Shown here one piece after another: positions 23,155 through 35,777 of a stretch of 64,000 nt of DNA. The translations under genes and the position numbers were made by a program. Under the pieces are notes generated by a model. That model searched no databases. It was not told the DNA's origin and saw only the letters and a program-made list of their open reading frames with translations. The stretch covers positions 2,604,001 through 2,668,000 of the forward strand of contig OY756139.1 of NCBI GenBank assembly GCA_963576785.1. The letters are read 5' to 3'. The DNA comes from Chlorophyllum brunneum. Its lineage: Eukaryota; Basidiomycota; Agaricomycetes; Agaricales; Agaricaceae. The stretch's first letter is position 1. Every line of letters begins with the position of its first letter.

Positions 23155-26100
23155 ATGCACTCAGATTCTCGCAAGAGGCCGCATACAGACGACGAAGATG
23201 ACATCTCCTCCAATAAAAAGCGTGTCGTCACCAGCTCCAATGGTAGTCCTCAGCCCAATGGCGCCGTCGACGACGAGCCCAGCTTTGACAATCTCGAGGT
23301 ACCACGCGACACCCTTCTATCTCCTGTCTTCAAACTCACCGAGCTCCTTACTAGCTCTTCAGGAAAGAGGCAATATTCAGACGAATGCGCCATTATTCGC
23401 GTGAGAACGAACGAGTCCAAACCCGCATCGCTGAGCTCGAACACCGGAAAAACACATGTGAAGCCGGCTATGCGGCCATCGTCGCGTGTTGGACGCAGGT
23501 AAATTCTATCGACCCACACGGATCCATTCATCTCATCCGTCTTCTGTATTACAGCTTGTCGAGACAATTCGTCTCCTCGTCAAACCCGAAGACTTACCAC
23601 CAGGGAATATCAACACCCAAGGTGCCCTTCTTTTGTCTTTCTCTCATGTATCCTGCTGATTTTCTACCTTCAGAGCTTTTTGACCTAGCAAAACACCTAC
23701 CAGAGCAATCTTCCCAGGACTTTGTATTTGCGCTGGAAGGCAAAGCAAATGCGACACGGACACTCATCAGCAGTTTTGTTCGCCTTGGTGAACAGTCGCC
23801 TTCCCGCTTGTTTGATAACAGCCACTACCTTGAAGCTCAGAAGGCAACAACAACGGTAGCTCTATTCCTGATGTCTATTTGAGAGACCATGAATGACTCG
23901 ATTTCCTGTCAGGTTGCTGCCCTTCGATCGGAAGTAGCCCGTCTCAGCTCTCAACTCCAAGAATATCGCACCGAACGGGATCATTATCTCACGCAACTTG
24001 CGGCGGCAGAAAATCGATACGAGCGTACACGCAGCAAGACCATACAGGCGCTGGAGGCCCGTAAAGCGAAGAATGCCAAGAGAGAAGGGACAGAGGAGCT
24101 GCAGCAAAAGCCGTCCTCTCCTCCAGTGAGTGGTTCGGTGTTTTGGTGGGAGTTCTTGACCAATTTATTCACGCTCCTCTTCTGATTCATGTCTAGCATT
24201 CACCCACACCGTCACCGGCGCCTGTCAATGGAGTTCAAGATATGTTTGAGATTGAAGCTCTGCAGGAGCAGGTTAAACACCGCGAGAGCAAAATCATAGA
24301 GCTAGAAAGACAGGTTGCGGCTCTTCGTGATCAATGTACCGTATTCGAGTCAGAGGTGTGGCCATTCGACTCTCTTCGCAGAAGTTGTCACTAATTGGCC
24401 ACCAATCATAGCTGCGGCTGAAGGAAAGCGGAGACAATATATATGAAAATAATGCATACAAGGAGGTCGTGCAGTTTGCCCTTAAGCTAGATGCCGATCT
24501 AGCAGAAAAATATAAGCAGACGATGGCACTTGAGGAGGAGGTGGCGAGACTAACAACGAATATGGAGCGGCATGATACGGAACTTATGGTCTGTTCAAAT
24601 TTCCTATAAAGCACCTCTCAATACCCTATTCACCCCTTCATAATGGTACAGATTGCCACAACAAAGCAACTGCAAGAGCTGCAGACCATGCTTCAGAAGC
24701 GTGATGCGGACAATGCAAGACTTCGTGAGCAGCGAGATCAACAAAATGCCGAGCTTGTAGAGAGACGGCAAAAGGATGCAATCAAGGCCTCGTCGCTCGA
24801 GCAACTGAAGTTTCTAGCGGAAAATCGTGCAGCAAGTGTCCTCCTTTGCCAATTTTTGCATCTTGCTGATATTTAGGCAGGAGCGCATTTCACAACTAGA
24901 GTTGGAAGTCAGCCAGTGCAAAGCTCACCTTGCTGCACACACAGGAGACAAGCAGCTGTTATTGATGTATCTGCATGGGGATGATCGTGGCAAGCAAAGA
25001 TGGCAGGTTCTCCAGGAGCAGCTGAAGTACGCGGTGTTTCATTCCCCTCAGGTTTCTTCTTTCTCATCTAGGTTCAGGCAAGCAGAACGTCGGGTTGCGG
25101 CGCTGGAACAGACAATATCATCGTACGGGGAAGATGTGCAGAAGTATGCGCAAGATCAGGCGAAGTCATCCCAGAGAATATCAGAGCTGACGGAGGAAGT
25201 GGAGAGATATCGTGCCTTACTTGGGTCAAGTTCGTCGTCGGAGTTGTCTGATATGACACGGCTGCTAGGCGAGAAGGAGGAAGAGTTGGAGAAACTGAGG
25301 CTACTAGATATGCAGCGTGGTGAGGTGAGTCTGATGGTCCGGTTACATCGTCTTGACCATACTTATGCCTTGAATCTTCAATCAGGCCGAAAAGTCACTG
25401 TATGCAGAACTAGACAAGCTGTCGAGTGCCTGGGAGGCTCTCGATCGCCAGGTCAAGAGTAAAGTGTTTGACCTTGCTGCGATGGAGGAGCGTTTGTCGA
25501 AGGGTGCTATGGATGTGAGTTGTCGCAAGTATCGTACACCATACAATTCCTGATGCGATAGCTCTAGAAAGCCAAGGCTGAAAATAAGTTCTATGCTGCT
25601 ATGCGAGATAAGGAGGCAATGGAGATTGAGAAGAAGAGTTTCATGAGGATGTTAGAGAAGCAGGGAAAAGCTGTGGAAAAGCTAGTCGACACCGAAGGTA
25701 GTCTTCAGGCTCAGATTGTGAGACTATGCACTCTCCGCTGTATCAATTTAGCTAACGTTCTGACACCTGGCAGAATCTTCTGGAGAAGGAGACCGCAGCC
25801 CAGAAGAAGATTATCGACTCCCTGAAGGAGTCTCAACGGCAGCAAGAAAGATCATATGCTGAATTGTTTTCAAGGGTGGAAATTGACAAAAGTCGAGCCG
25901 AAGCAGTGTGTCCTATACCAACCATTCATTCTTCACCTTCCCGGCTTACTGATTAATTTACAGTTGCGGCATTTCCATAAGGGCTGGCAGCAGGAATATG
26001 AAGGGAAAAGATACGAGCTACGACATCTCGAAGATAATCTAATCAAAACTAAGAAGGAGCTAGAAAAACAGGCTGCGAAGGTGAAAGAGACACCTGTAAC

Positions 26101-26415
26101 AGCCGAAAGTTCGGATGTGGAGAACCTGAAGGCATGTGGTCGTACCTCCGAAACCAATTCGGACATGCTGATTGATTTCTTTAGTCAATATTGAAATGCT
26201 CGACGTGTCGAATAAATTTTCGTTCCACCGTTATCACGAAATGCATGCACAGTATGTCTACGCTCTCTCCCTCAACACCCACTCGCAGCTGCTCATTTCT
26301 TCCAGCGTTCTGCAAGGATTGTGTAGAGAAACGAATACAAACACGACAACGGAAATGTCCGGCATGCAATGTCTCGTTTGCGCAGTCAGAGGTCCAGCAG
26401 ATCTGGTTCCAATGA
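23155..26415 (+). CDS. BRE1: E3 ubiquitin-protein ligase BRE1
   Basis: RING E3 that, with Rad6, mono-ubiquitinates histone H2B and so supports H3K4 methylation and transcription elongation. It starts MHSDSRKRPHTDDEDD with a basic nuclear signal (NKKRVV). After splicing, the N-terminal block DNLELFRKEAIFRRMRHYSR and RIAELEHRKNTCEAGYAAIV matches the family, followed by several hundred residues of heptad-rich coiled coil (24.2-26.1 kb). The C-terminal C3HC4 RING reads C-STC-...-TKCMHTFCKDC-...-KCPAC, with an intron between MH and TFC (about 26251-26306), and ends EVQQIWFQ as BRE1 proteins do. At least ten introns are needed. The first acceptor is TAG|CTCTTCAGG near 23354, which keeps the frame, rather than the nearby CAG. 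The end at 26415 is TGA. Confidence 0.93.
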
Positions 26416-26701
26416 TTGGTAGTCTCGCATCAGACTTGTGGGCTTTTTGTGTTGGGTGATTCTGGTCGATATACTCATTTCATTATCTTTATTGTCGGTA
26501 CATATATTCCTCTTCTTGGCATTACGAGGACCTGTGTGTGAAATGTTAGTAGTCACTTTGTTCATATCCTTAATATATGTCATCATGTTCTACTCTTTTT
26601 GACTATCGTGTACCGTCCTCGCTGTTCACTGGGTACGGATAAATGGGCATTATTAATAGATATGGAGTGACGGAATGAAAGTGGGGGTGTAAATGTCCAA
26701 T

Positions 26702-27802
26702 CTAACGCTTGACCCAAGTATACTGTAGGCAGCATGTGAGATGGAGGAATATGGCCTGTTCGGAAGAAACGTACCCTCTTGCGAGCCTTCGCTAATCCTG
26801 TCTTCTTCCTCTCTACCATACGAGGATCGCGCCTTGTAAGTTTTGCTGGGTAGAATCATGAGTACCGGGTGAAATGCAAGTAATAGTGGAGTACTCACAT
26901 CTCCTGAAGGCTGTTTCGAGCTCGGGGTTGTGTGCGACAAGGCCTTTGGCAATGCCATGGCCAAGAGCATCCGACTGACCAGTCGTTCCTCCACCACGCA
27001 CAAGAGCAAAGACGTTATAGGCACCCAAAGCACCAGCAACCTTGAGTGGACGCGTCACTCGCTCTCGGTCGGCCGGAATGGGGAAGTATTCGTTGAGAGG
27101 GATATTGTTGACAAGAATGGTTGCTGGTATTACTGTAATTTTTCTGGGTTTGACTCCATCTAAGCCGAGAAGAGCCTCTGGGGAGTCCGCTGATAATTGC
27201 TCAGTAGTGTCCTGGATGGGGATCATCCAGACACGGGCCGAACTTGTCTTCCGCTTTCCAACAGTATACGACCTTCCGTATTGATCCAGCACCACCTTCT
27301 TCCTTTTCCCCCGTGCAAGCATAGCAGCCTTGTTTCCACTCTCGAAGAGTTCAATGATGTTACGAATGCCACTTGCGAGTGTGAGGTGGCCAGCAGTCTC
27401 CGCTATTCGGTGGTAATCATTGAGCTGGTTTAAAAGTCTTGTTACTCGACGGTAACGCGTTGTTGTGAGTTTGTCCTGGAAGTCGTTAGCCATTTCTACT
27501 TGGCTCTTCCATACCGGGTGAAGTGGAGGAAGACTCTGACGGGCAAAATCTGGTAGGGGAAGGAGGTGGAGATTCTTGAGTGAAGTATGTGTAGTTGCGA
27601 TAGCTCTTTCGAGAGAAGCGACTTGGTCATAGTAGACGGGTCGTGCGGTGTAGAAGTTGGGAGAATCGGGAGCAGGCTTTTGGCGGACGGGTCGGGGGGT
27701 GTAGGACTGGGCGGAGGCGAGCTGGGATGGGGGGATGTAGACCGTCCTGTGCAGCGGGCGCACGATGGCGCTACTCCTCAGTGACTGGCGGAGGAGGTTC
27801 AT
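26702..27802 (-). CDS. MRPS9: mitochondrial small-subunit ribosomal protein uS9m
   Basis: Protein of the mitochondrial small ribosomal subunit. The N-terminus MNLLRQSLRSSAIVRPLHRT is Arg/Ser-rich and lacks acids, which fits a mitochondrial presequence; an in-frame upstream codon at 27832 is not ATG. The long N-terminal extension (YYDQVASLERAIATTHTSLK...) is normal for fungal uS9m. The uS9 domain shows GKRKTSSARVWMIP, ILVNNIPLNEYFP, YNVFALVRGGGTTGQSDALGHGIAKGL and the basic tail DPRMVERKKTGLAKARKR. An intron near 26880-26845 joins ...ETAFRRAKLTRRDP, and a last exon of only 21 nt (26702-26722) adds YTWVKR, the family C-terminus that contacts P-site tRNA. Without that mini-exon the chain would run into VRFFRTGH, which does not fit. 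Divergent from CASP with a 114-bp gap. Confidence 0.93.
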
Positions 27803-27916
27803 CGTCGAGCCGAGAATCGCGCCAAGTCGCAACGGAAAACTGGAACGTCACGTGGCTGAACGCGCCCACGTCAGGCTCTTGCTGTGCCTTCCTCAGTCCA
27901 CCGTCTCTCCTTGTCC

Positions 27917-30900
27917 ATGTCCCACGAAACAAATTTCTCTGGTGCTCTTGTAACATGGCGGGGTGTGTGGGGTGTCACCGGGCTATCAAGCTGTCTGAAC
28001 TTATCGTCCTGTACTAGATATCAACCTTTCCGAGCTTCAGAAAACGCTTGATGCGCAGGGGGTCGAAATAGTTGACAACCAGAAGGAAAGTGTCATCGGT
28101 CGCAAGGCTTTGGCAGACAAGACCAAAGGTGCACCTATCCTGAGTGGTAATACCGACGTCGGGCTGACGCTTCGTCCCAGAATTCAAGAAAATACCTGAT
28201 ATAGAGAAGCTGAATGCATTCAAGGGGCTGCTTAAAGGTGTGCTTTCCCTCAATAATGCTGGTTCCTCCATCTTACTCTGTTTCTCAATAGCCTACCAGA
28301 CTGAGATAGATAATCTCACAAAGCGGTCCAAAACTTCCGAAAATGCGTTCCTACATGTCTACAAAATCCTTGCTGAGGCACCCGACCCATATCCACTGCT
28401 TGAGACCGCGGTTGTATGTCTTGAATGTAGGCCCCCTGTATGTCCTTTTAATTCTAGCGTTCGCAGGACCAAGCTGTAAAGGTCGCCGAGGCTCTGGAGC
28501 ACGAAGCCGAGCTTAAACGACTGCGGGAGGAAAATACTGAACTCAAGAAACGCGTGAGCGACTTTTCTTCGCTGGAGTCGGCAAAGAAGAAGCTGGACAC
28601 CAAGGTTGAACAACTGGAGAGCAAGGTGCTATCCCCTTCTGCTGAGATCCTGATACCCTCCTAATGCTGTCTCAGATGGAGGAAGTGATTCAAGACAAAG
28701 TTGCTCAGAAGGCCAATGAACTTAACGCGACTTATGATGAGAAGCTACGGAACTATGAAGAACGGCAAGTCACCGGTTTCTTAACGTGAAACTTTCCTTA
28801 TTCATAGGCCGCCTTTAGCGAGCAAGACTTGCAACGACAGCTTACGCTTACGAGGAACCAGTTGAAAGATCTTCGTATGTCGAATGAGACGAACCAGGCA
28901 AAGCTCATAGACCACAGCCAGAGGCAGGGTACGTCAGTTGATCCACCTCACGTATGTATGTCATGCTGATGCCATTCCAGACCAGGAGGTTGTGGCTAAG
29001 CTTGCTGAGGTTGACATGGTTGCGGCAGAGCTGGAAGCTGCTACCAGCCGAGTTGCTACCGTTGAGCGTAGAAATGTATGTTATATAGTCATACCGATTT
29101 TTTTTTGTTTTAATGACCTCGTTTGAAGGAAATTCTGCGGGCAGAGATAGAAACCATGAAGAGCGGCAATGAAACATCAGATCGGTAGGGCTAAGTTTAT
29201 GCAGTATTCCACTGATCTAATCCTCTCTCCCAGTGTCAAAGGGCTTGAGGCCCAGATCTCTGATATGGAAACGGAGACTGAACGGCTGTCTCGTGCCCTT
29301 GAGCAACAGCGGAACGCATCAGCCGATGTAGAAGCTGCCACAAACAAGAAGGTTGAAGAGTTTAGCCGGGAGCTTCAGAAGAAGGTAGTCCTCGTCCCTA
29401 TCAATCTCAGTTTCTCAGATTTGACCGATGTTTCAGACATCAGACGTGGACCAACTGAAGCAGAAGCTCAAGAAATACCAAGATTACGATGAGATCAAGA
29501 GAGAGCTTGAAATCATGAAGGCACGCAGATTATTCTCGTTTGAACCTCCTTTTTGGTTGGTCAATAATACTCAAACTACCCTTTGGTTCGCTGTAGTACG
29601 TGGAATTTGCCGGTCTTGGAGAAGACACGTCCGAGGAAAGCGCCGAAGACACAGACGATGAACTCCACCTCCCCAACCCCAACGCTGAGAAAACAAACAA
29701 TCACAGTGGAAAATCCTTGGAAGTTTTACTTGCCACAAAGAATAAACGTATACTCGAAGAATTAACTAAGTTTCGTGTACGTCGAGCGTTCCACCACGGT
29801 CTGAGAATCCTAACTAACCTTAGCCGCCCGTTTCCATACTATCCCCATCTTGGTGTTGCGCCTGCACTACTGTATGCACATAGATCCTTCATAGCGAACT
29901 TGAGGCGTCCCTCGAAGCCGCAGAAGCCCAACTAGAAAGTGCAACTTTGGAATTGGAAAAACAAAAGCTCCTGAATGAGAAGCTCGAAAATGATCTCTTG
30001 TCAATGGGCACTAACGATAAGAAATTCAATGGTGATGGTACCCATACAACAGCAGAGGATATACTCGCGGGCCTGGACTTTGCCAGGAAACCTCTCGTAA
30101 GTGTTACCTACGAAGTTTATCTTCCCAAGCTGGCATGGTCCATTCTCTTTTGTAGAAAGACTTACCTGTGTTGTTTCGGTGTGATTATTACACATGGTGC
30201 TAACCAGAATTTGTACCCCAACCTTCGTAGCCATCAGGGAACTCGAGCTCGGCGAGATCAACGCCCATTCCCTTCACATCCTCAGCAGACACATCCATCC
30301 TTCCAATTGTTACAAGCCAGCGGGACCGATTCAGGCAACGAAACGCCGAACTAGAAGAGGTGAGCCCTATGTTACGTCCTTGCTCAACGGCCTTCACATT
30401 CCTTTTCTTGGCATATTCTGTCTTGATTGCTTTATTCCTAGTGGTCCTAGATATATCACATCATTATGACCGCCATCCCGTTATGCGCGATTCATCCGGA
30501 TTGTTTTGATGCTAACCAAATCACACTTTCACAGGAATTACGCAAACAGTATCAGATCATTTCAGAACTTCGTTCAGAAACCAAAAGTTTGCAGGCTGAC
30601 AATCTCAAGTTATATGAAAAGGTCCGGTATATGCAGAGTTACAGGGAAGAGGCCGGATCCCGACCACCTGTATCCCAACTCGATCCTCTTCCCGCACCAT
30701 CCGGTCGGGATGATATGAACACATATAGGACAAGATACGAAGAGGCTATGAATCCCTTTGAGGCTTTTAGAGGAAGGGTGAGTAATTTTTCCGAGTTTTC
30801 TTCACTTTACATTCGAGATCCCACATGTTTCGAATTGCCCTGGGATCCCAAGAGCAGTCGTCCTGTCCAAAACGCTGGGACATTGAACTCCGTCAACCCT

Positions 30901-31230
30901 GCTAGCCACACTTGCGCCACAAGACATTCTACAGCTACCTAGCCCTGTTCCTCTCCTTCCTCTTCCTACCTCCCAATTTTCCGATGTTGATTTCTGACGC
31001 CGCTCCTGTTTGTAATCCTGCAGGAAGCAACTCGGGTGTATCAGAATTTGAATCCCATCGAAAGGGGTGTCCTCGTACTGACAAGATCAATCTTGGGTAA
31101 TCGCCGGGCACGGACCTTTTTCGTTCTATATGCTCTCTCCCTACACCTGTTAGTTATGTACACCACATATGAGTGTACGACTTCTTCGGGTATGCGGCTG
31201 CAGAAACCGCCAAGACCATACGGGTCATAA
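27917..31230 (+). CDS. CASP family Golgi coiled-coil protein (COY1-like)
   Basis: Type II-like tail-anchored golgin that acts in intra-Golgi retrograde traffic. Splicing the first exon (27917 to about 27963) gives MSHETNFSGALVTWRDINLSELQKTLDAQG, matching the conserved N-terminus; then ALADKTKEFKKIPDIEKLNAF, LLKAYQTEIDNLTKRSKTSE and FLHVYKILAEAPDPYPLLE. The body is coiled coil for some 450 residues, including RVKGLEAQISDMETETERLSRAL and LQKKTSDVDQLKQKLKKYQDYDEIKRELEIMK, a signature of the CASP family. The C-terminal domain has NLKLYEKVRYMQSYRE and NPFEAFRGREATRVYQNLNPIERGVLVLTR, then a membrane helix (ARTFFVLYALSLHLLVMYTTYE) close to the end. Around a dozen small introns. Some internal exon borders (29.3-30.5 kb) were not fully resolved. 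Confidence 0.9.
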
Positions 31231-31472
31231 TTCCTTGGATTCCTCATCGATCCTAGTCATTTACTCACTTCTTATGCATGCATGTTTCTTTTTGGTTTAT
31301 TAATCGCTTGGACCCGTAATATTTATGCTATACAATTAATGAATTGGACATAAAGTAGAAATTTGTGCCGCGATGTGAGGGAATTGCCTATGCAAGAGGA
31401 ACGAAGAACCACATAGAGAAATGTAGGCGGGATGCAAGAGGCCCTGGATAAAGTCAAGAACAAAAAACCGAA
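31231..31472. other. short 3' intergenic region CASP / TFB1
   Basis: 242 bp between convergent stops, AT-rich near 31310-31350. It holds the two 3' UTRs; nothing else was seen. Confidence 0.4.
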
Positions 31473-33949
31473 TCATCTCCGGGCTAATGGAGGTTGGGGT
31501 TTCTTGTTGCGATAGAAATTGAGTGCATGGTCTACGGCACTGAGTAGAGGTTTCATGACCTAGGCAAACGGTAGGTCAGTGGAACGGAGCCAGACGATAT
31601 AGCAGACCCCTCACCGTTTCTACTCGAGATCCATCAAGGCCATGTTGTTGGGACATCCGCACTAAAGCCTCGACTTTTTCGGGTGTCTTCGTAAGGTAAC
31701 CAACCATTTTGGCCGCTTTTGCAGCTCTCTGCGCAGGGGTAGCGACAGAAAGAATTGATTGTGAATCGGCAGGCGGAGGATATGTCGCTGACCAAAATTG
31801 CCGAAGGAATTCGTTGGCGGCCGTCTGACAAGTTGTCATCTGCCTAAACAGGCCATCAGGAATATCATCTGAACAGTAACCGTCAGTATCTAGGCGCAAC
31901 GCGGTGTCGTGATCGCAGGAGCAATCCGCGATGATAATCAAACCAATAAATGGGTTCTTTATACTCACTTTTTCGCGACCTGACGTCAAGTAGAGCGGCG
32001 ACATTTTGGGTCATACCTATCAGCGCGCTATCTCCCGCTTTACGCTCAATTTTGAGCTGTATTTCGGAAGTGTGGTCCGGTGAATTGAGCAGATTTATAT
32101 GGGTATATTGGAGGCTTTACCTGAGTAAGACTGACATCCCAGTTCTGGAGATTGAATTTAGTTTCGCGTAGAATGGCATCGTCATCTATACTCTGAAGAT
32201 CCGGATATTAGTGGATGAACATGAGAGGATCGTCAGAACTTGCATTTTTGGCCGCTACGTCTTCTGCCGCCCGACCCGCCATTCGCCCCTCAAAATAACG
32301 CTGCCTGTCCTTCATTTCTAGCAGAATGCCAGCAGATGTCTCAGAGTCATGTAGGTCATCAATGTCAACCTGTGCGTAAGGGTCCTGCGAAAAGATGTTG
32401 ACTGAATCTGAATATTTTCAAACAATCTTGGGCTGACCTCTCCTGGGTCCAATCGCCGACGTTTGGCGGGTGGCACTTCACCCCTACAGCCAGCTAAATT
32501 AATGGGTCACTGGAGATGCGAGATATATGTACATACAAAGCAGAATTCAGGAGTCGTTCTGAATGCTCGTTGAACTTGCGGATGAGAGGAAGTGCACCCT
32601 TTTGTCGCCCAGCTTGCATTGTGACGTCTTTTTCATTACCAGTCTGCACAAAAGTTGTCAGATAAGTAGTAAGGAACCAGGTGTAGCAAGTCACCTCTTC
32701 ATGGTCCTCCAGAGTGGCGGCCAGATCGACGAGTGCCTGGACCGGGTCTGATCTCTGTCGCCGAGGTTCCAGTTCTGACAAATATGACCTGAGCAGGCTT
32801 TTCTAGACAGAGGTAGTATGGCGTACCATCATCATCCTTCTCTAAATACTTATCAAAAATATCATCATCTCTGACAACATGTTGAGCAGCTGAGGATCGA
32901 ATAGATGCGCGATGCGCGTTGAAGAGTTTGGACTGGAAATATCGCTTCCAGAATTGTTCCTCTGAAAGCTGCCAAGGATAGTCAGCGATCACAGAGATAA
33001 CTAAATACTTCAATAGTTTGGCATTACTTTGTTGGGTACGTTCTCGCTATAGGCCTTTGCTACCACGGGATATTCGTCGAAGATGTCATGAACGAGCTGC
33101 GGCGTAATGCGAATCTTGATTTCTCCACCATCGACAGTCTCTGGTCGGGGGTCCACTAATTGACCAGGTTTACCCTTTCGTTGGTTTTCTTGCGCGGACT
33201 GGGCCAGCAATAGGTGCTATTATTGCATATGTAACTACCCAATAGATAAGGGGCAAACAGAAATACCTCTCTTCCATCCCAGAACTCTGCTTCTGTGATT
33301 TGGCCACCGATGACAAGGTCCTTGTGTAATGTTGCCAGGTCTGGATTGCCCATAAGGACCTTCTTCCGAAGTTTGAAATCGTTGGCGGGGTCAATTCCAA
33401 CAATGACTGGAGTAGAGGCTCGTATTTCGCTCGCGACAGACGCGGCTCGAGAAATGGGGAGGGTGCCAGAAGGTCGGGGTGTCGGAGCATTCGAAACGGA
33501 GGGTGTAACGGTTTTGTTTGTGGGTGTGGCGGGTAGAGGAGCAATGGGGGCAGGTGTTGGGACTATAGGTCCTCGAATTCCAGCGTCGGCAGCAGCTTTG
33601 TTGATTCCGACGATTTGGGTCAACTCTTTCTTGAAGTTGTCCCGTTCGTCGCGAGCATTGGGCGATATGAACGTGAAATTGTGGCCATTCTCGTCGGTAG
33701 AAAGTGCAATTTTTAGTCTGACTTGGGCTGCTCCTTCTTTGCTACAGAATAACGCTGGATAGGAGGTGAATATACAGCGCCAGCAAGTGCGTCATCCGTC
33801 GGAGACTCACAAGATAATTCCGTCCGAGGAAGGCGTATTGAAGGTGTTCTACCGCCTTCCTGGGTCCATTGCAGGTGGTTATCTGTGAGTTCAAGCAAGC
33901 CGGGGAGTTTCTTGCAGGATACTTTTGCCGTACACACTATGGTAGGCAT
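31473..33949 (-). CDS. TFB1: TFIIH subunit p62 / RNA polymerase II transcription factor B subunit 1
   Basis: Core TFIIH subunit for transcription initiation and nucleotide excision repair. The N-terminal PH domain begins MPTIVCTAKVSCKKLPGLLEL and continues WTQEGGRTPSIRL, AQVRLKIALSTDENGHNFTFISPNARDERDNF. Two BSD domains follow: FKLRKKVLMGNPDLATLHKDLV...EAEFWDGRE, and VHDIFDEYPVVAKAYSENVPNKLSEEQFWKRYFQSKLF. A DDDIFDKYLEKDDDG-type segment and a C-terminal helical domain (KFNEHSERLLNSAL; CQTAANEFLRQFWSATYPP; AKAAKMVGYLTKTPEKVEALV) complete it. The final exon, VMKPLLSAVDHALNFYRNKK, ends at a TGA at 31473-31475, after an intron at about 31554-31610. The ATG at 33949 is chosen; the open frame upstream to 33970 lacks an ATG. 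About ten introns; order and domain content are normal. Confidence 0.92.
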
Positions 33950-34292
33950 AAAATCCTCATCACGACTCACCGCCCTCGGTTGCGGAATTGAGTACGGTGA
34001 TTATGTCAGCACCCTTGTTGTCCACACACTTGGCACCTGCACACTTCTGGCTCTGGCGACCACATTGCATATTCTCAACGACTTCCAGGACGAACCCTAT
34101 CGACCTCCCGTACTGTTACTCAAGCTACACCACCATTCGGAAGCTGGCAATGCTCTGAAAAAGGCCTCCGACGAGTATCCGATCCATTCCGCTGATGTAA
34201 TACTCAATCACCGATCATATCATCTCTATTTTTGAGCCAGCAAAGCTGAAAGCAAGTTCTGGCCATTTTAATTCCCCACAACTCAGTGAAGC
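33950..34292. promoter_or_regulatory. divergent promoter TFB1 / PHOSPHO-type phosphatase
   Basis: A 343-bp gap between divergent starts. A 116-codon plus-strand frame starting inside the TFB1 first exon (33885) crosses it, but it shows no conserved sequence and lacks a link to the phosphatase frame, so it is treated as chance. Confidence 0.4.
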
Positions 34293-35313
34293 ATGTCTGT
34301 GGATAAGCAGCTCATCGTGTTCGACTTTGACTGGTGTGTTACACAGCCCGATCTCCACTAAATGTCGAATCTGAATTAATCGCAAATGTATAATCAGGTC
34401 CATGGCAGACCAGGACACTGATAGATGGATATTTGAAGTCCTCGCGCCTGACCTCCGACGAAAGATGAAGACACTCGAGAGTGAGATCCAATGGACTGAT
34501 CTCGTGTACGTGGCCACAATCAAGTACGGGAAGTGACACTTGAACATGAATTACCTCTCAGTGCCCAATCTCTACGTGAAGCCTTTGAACGAGAGATTAA
34601 ACGCGAACAGATCGAAAACGCACTCCGCATAATGCCTTTCGTTAGTACCCACCTCGATCGATGCTAAAAATTGCCTTCTAATATGGTTCATGAATCCCAG
34701 CACCCGGCCATGGTTCGGGGTGTAAATCGACTGAGAGAAGCAGGGAAAACCACATTCTTCTGCCTTTCCAATGCAAACTCTATCTTCATCTCCACTATCC
34801 TTAAAAGCAAAGGCTTGGAAAATCTCTTCACCGAAATCATTACCAACCCTGCCGAATGGGAAGGCGAATTTCTCAAGCTTCGCCGTCGAGTCGATCCCTC
34901 TGGTCCCCAACACAACTGCAAAATCGGCTGCAGTCCAAACATGTGCAAGGGTGGGCACTCCAATACTACGATCTGTGCTGCGCTGAGGTTATCATGCCCC
35001 GTTTGCAGGTCAGGAATTGACCGCCTTTTTCGAACGCCATGGCAAAGACTTTGACCGGGTTATTTACGTCGGCGACGGCTCGAACGACTTCTGCCCTGTC
35101 CTCCGTCTCCGAAGGTGAGTGTCATCACCATCCACTCTCCTTGGCTCATGGTCCTGATTCTCATACATCTCCAGTCAAGATATTGTCTACTGCAGACGCC
35201 ACCATGGCCTCCAACAGCGTATTGAAAAAGAAGCCGAGAAAGAAGGACTCAAGTGCCACGTCCAGTACTGGTCTGGTGCTTGGGACGTCGAGGAGATGTT
35301 TGGCAATTTATAG
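34293..35313 (+). CDS. HAD-superfamily phosphatase of the PHOSPHO family
   Basis: Probable small-molecule phosphatase related to PHOSPHO1/PHOSPHO2 (phosphoethanolamine/phosphocholine or pyridoxal phosphate). It starts MSVDKQLIVFDFDWS, where the first intron splits the Trp codon in the HAD motif I DxD. Other marks are REAGKTTFFCLSNANSIFI (motif II-like SN), EIITNPAEWEGE, PQHNCKIGCSPNMCKG (family Cys cluster) and motif IV VIYVGDGSNDFCPVL. After the last splice (about 35114-35174) the chain ends QYWSGAWDVEEMFGNL. About 255 residues, the usual size. Five introns are seen, including one between MCKG and QELTAFFERHGKDFDR (about 34951-35008). The substrate cannot be chosen from sequence. Confidence 0.88.
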
Positions 35314-35777
35314 AACCTCCACCCGTTGTGATGTTTGTTTCTTGGATAACCATAACTAGAATCAACGGAACACAGGAACGAGATTCACACAGTCACTTGA
35401 TATACTCTTGCCTATTCATCATATTCATGACTCTGGGGCCCAGGGGAAAGGAACATGATCATTGCGAGGCGTTCTCCGTGTGAGTGACTATGAGACAAGA
35501 TCATCCAGGCTAGGCAGTCGGAGAGAAAAAAGGATAAAGCGGGAGGTGGAAAAAAACTCGTTGCAGCGGACGTCGTAAAGGCAATTATTTGATGACAGGG
35601 AGGGGGCGGAGGTAGAAGAGTAAGAATGAGAAACACAAACACGTTTACATAGCAGGTCGTGTGCGTATTTTCGACAACAAAAAATAAAAAAAACCAGGCA
35701 GTTGCTGGCAATCAAGAATGGAAAAAACCAACTTGACGAACAAAAAAGTGACCCCCCTCCCAGCAACAAGCAGCTCA
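35314..35777. other. 3' intergenic region between convergent genes
   Basis: Gap between the phosphatase stop and the YAK1 stop. It should hold both 3' UTRs and polyadenylation signals. A-rich runs at about 35525-35560 and 35680-35700 on the plus strand are the only visible features. Confidence 0.4.

Noticed and set aside
33885..34235. 116-codon plus-strand frame between TFB1 and the phosphatase
   Set aside because: It overlaps the TFB1 first exon antisense and the promoter gap, with no conserved features.
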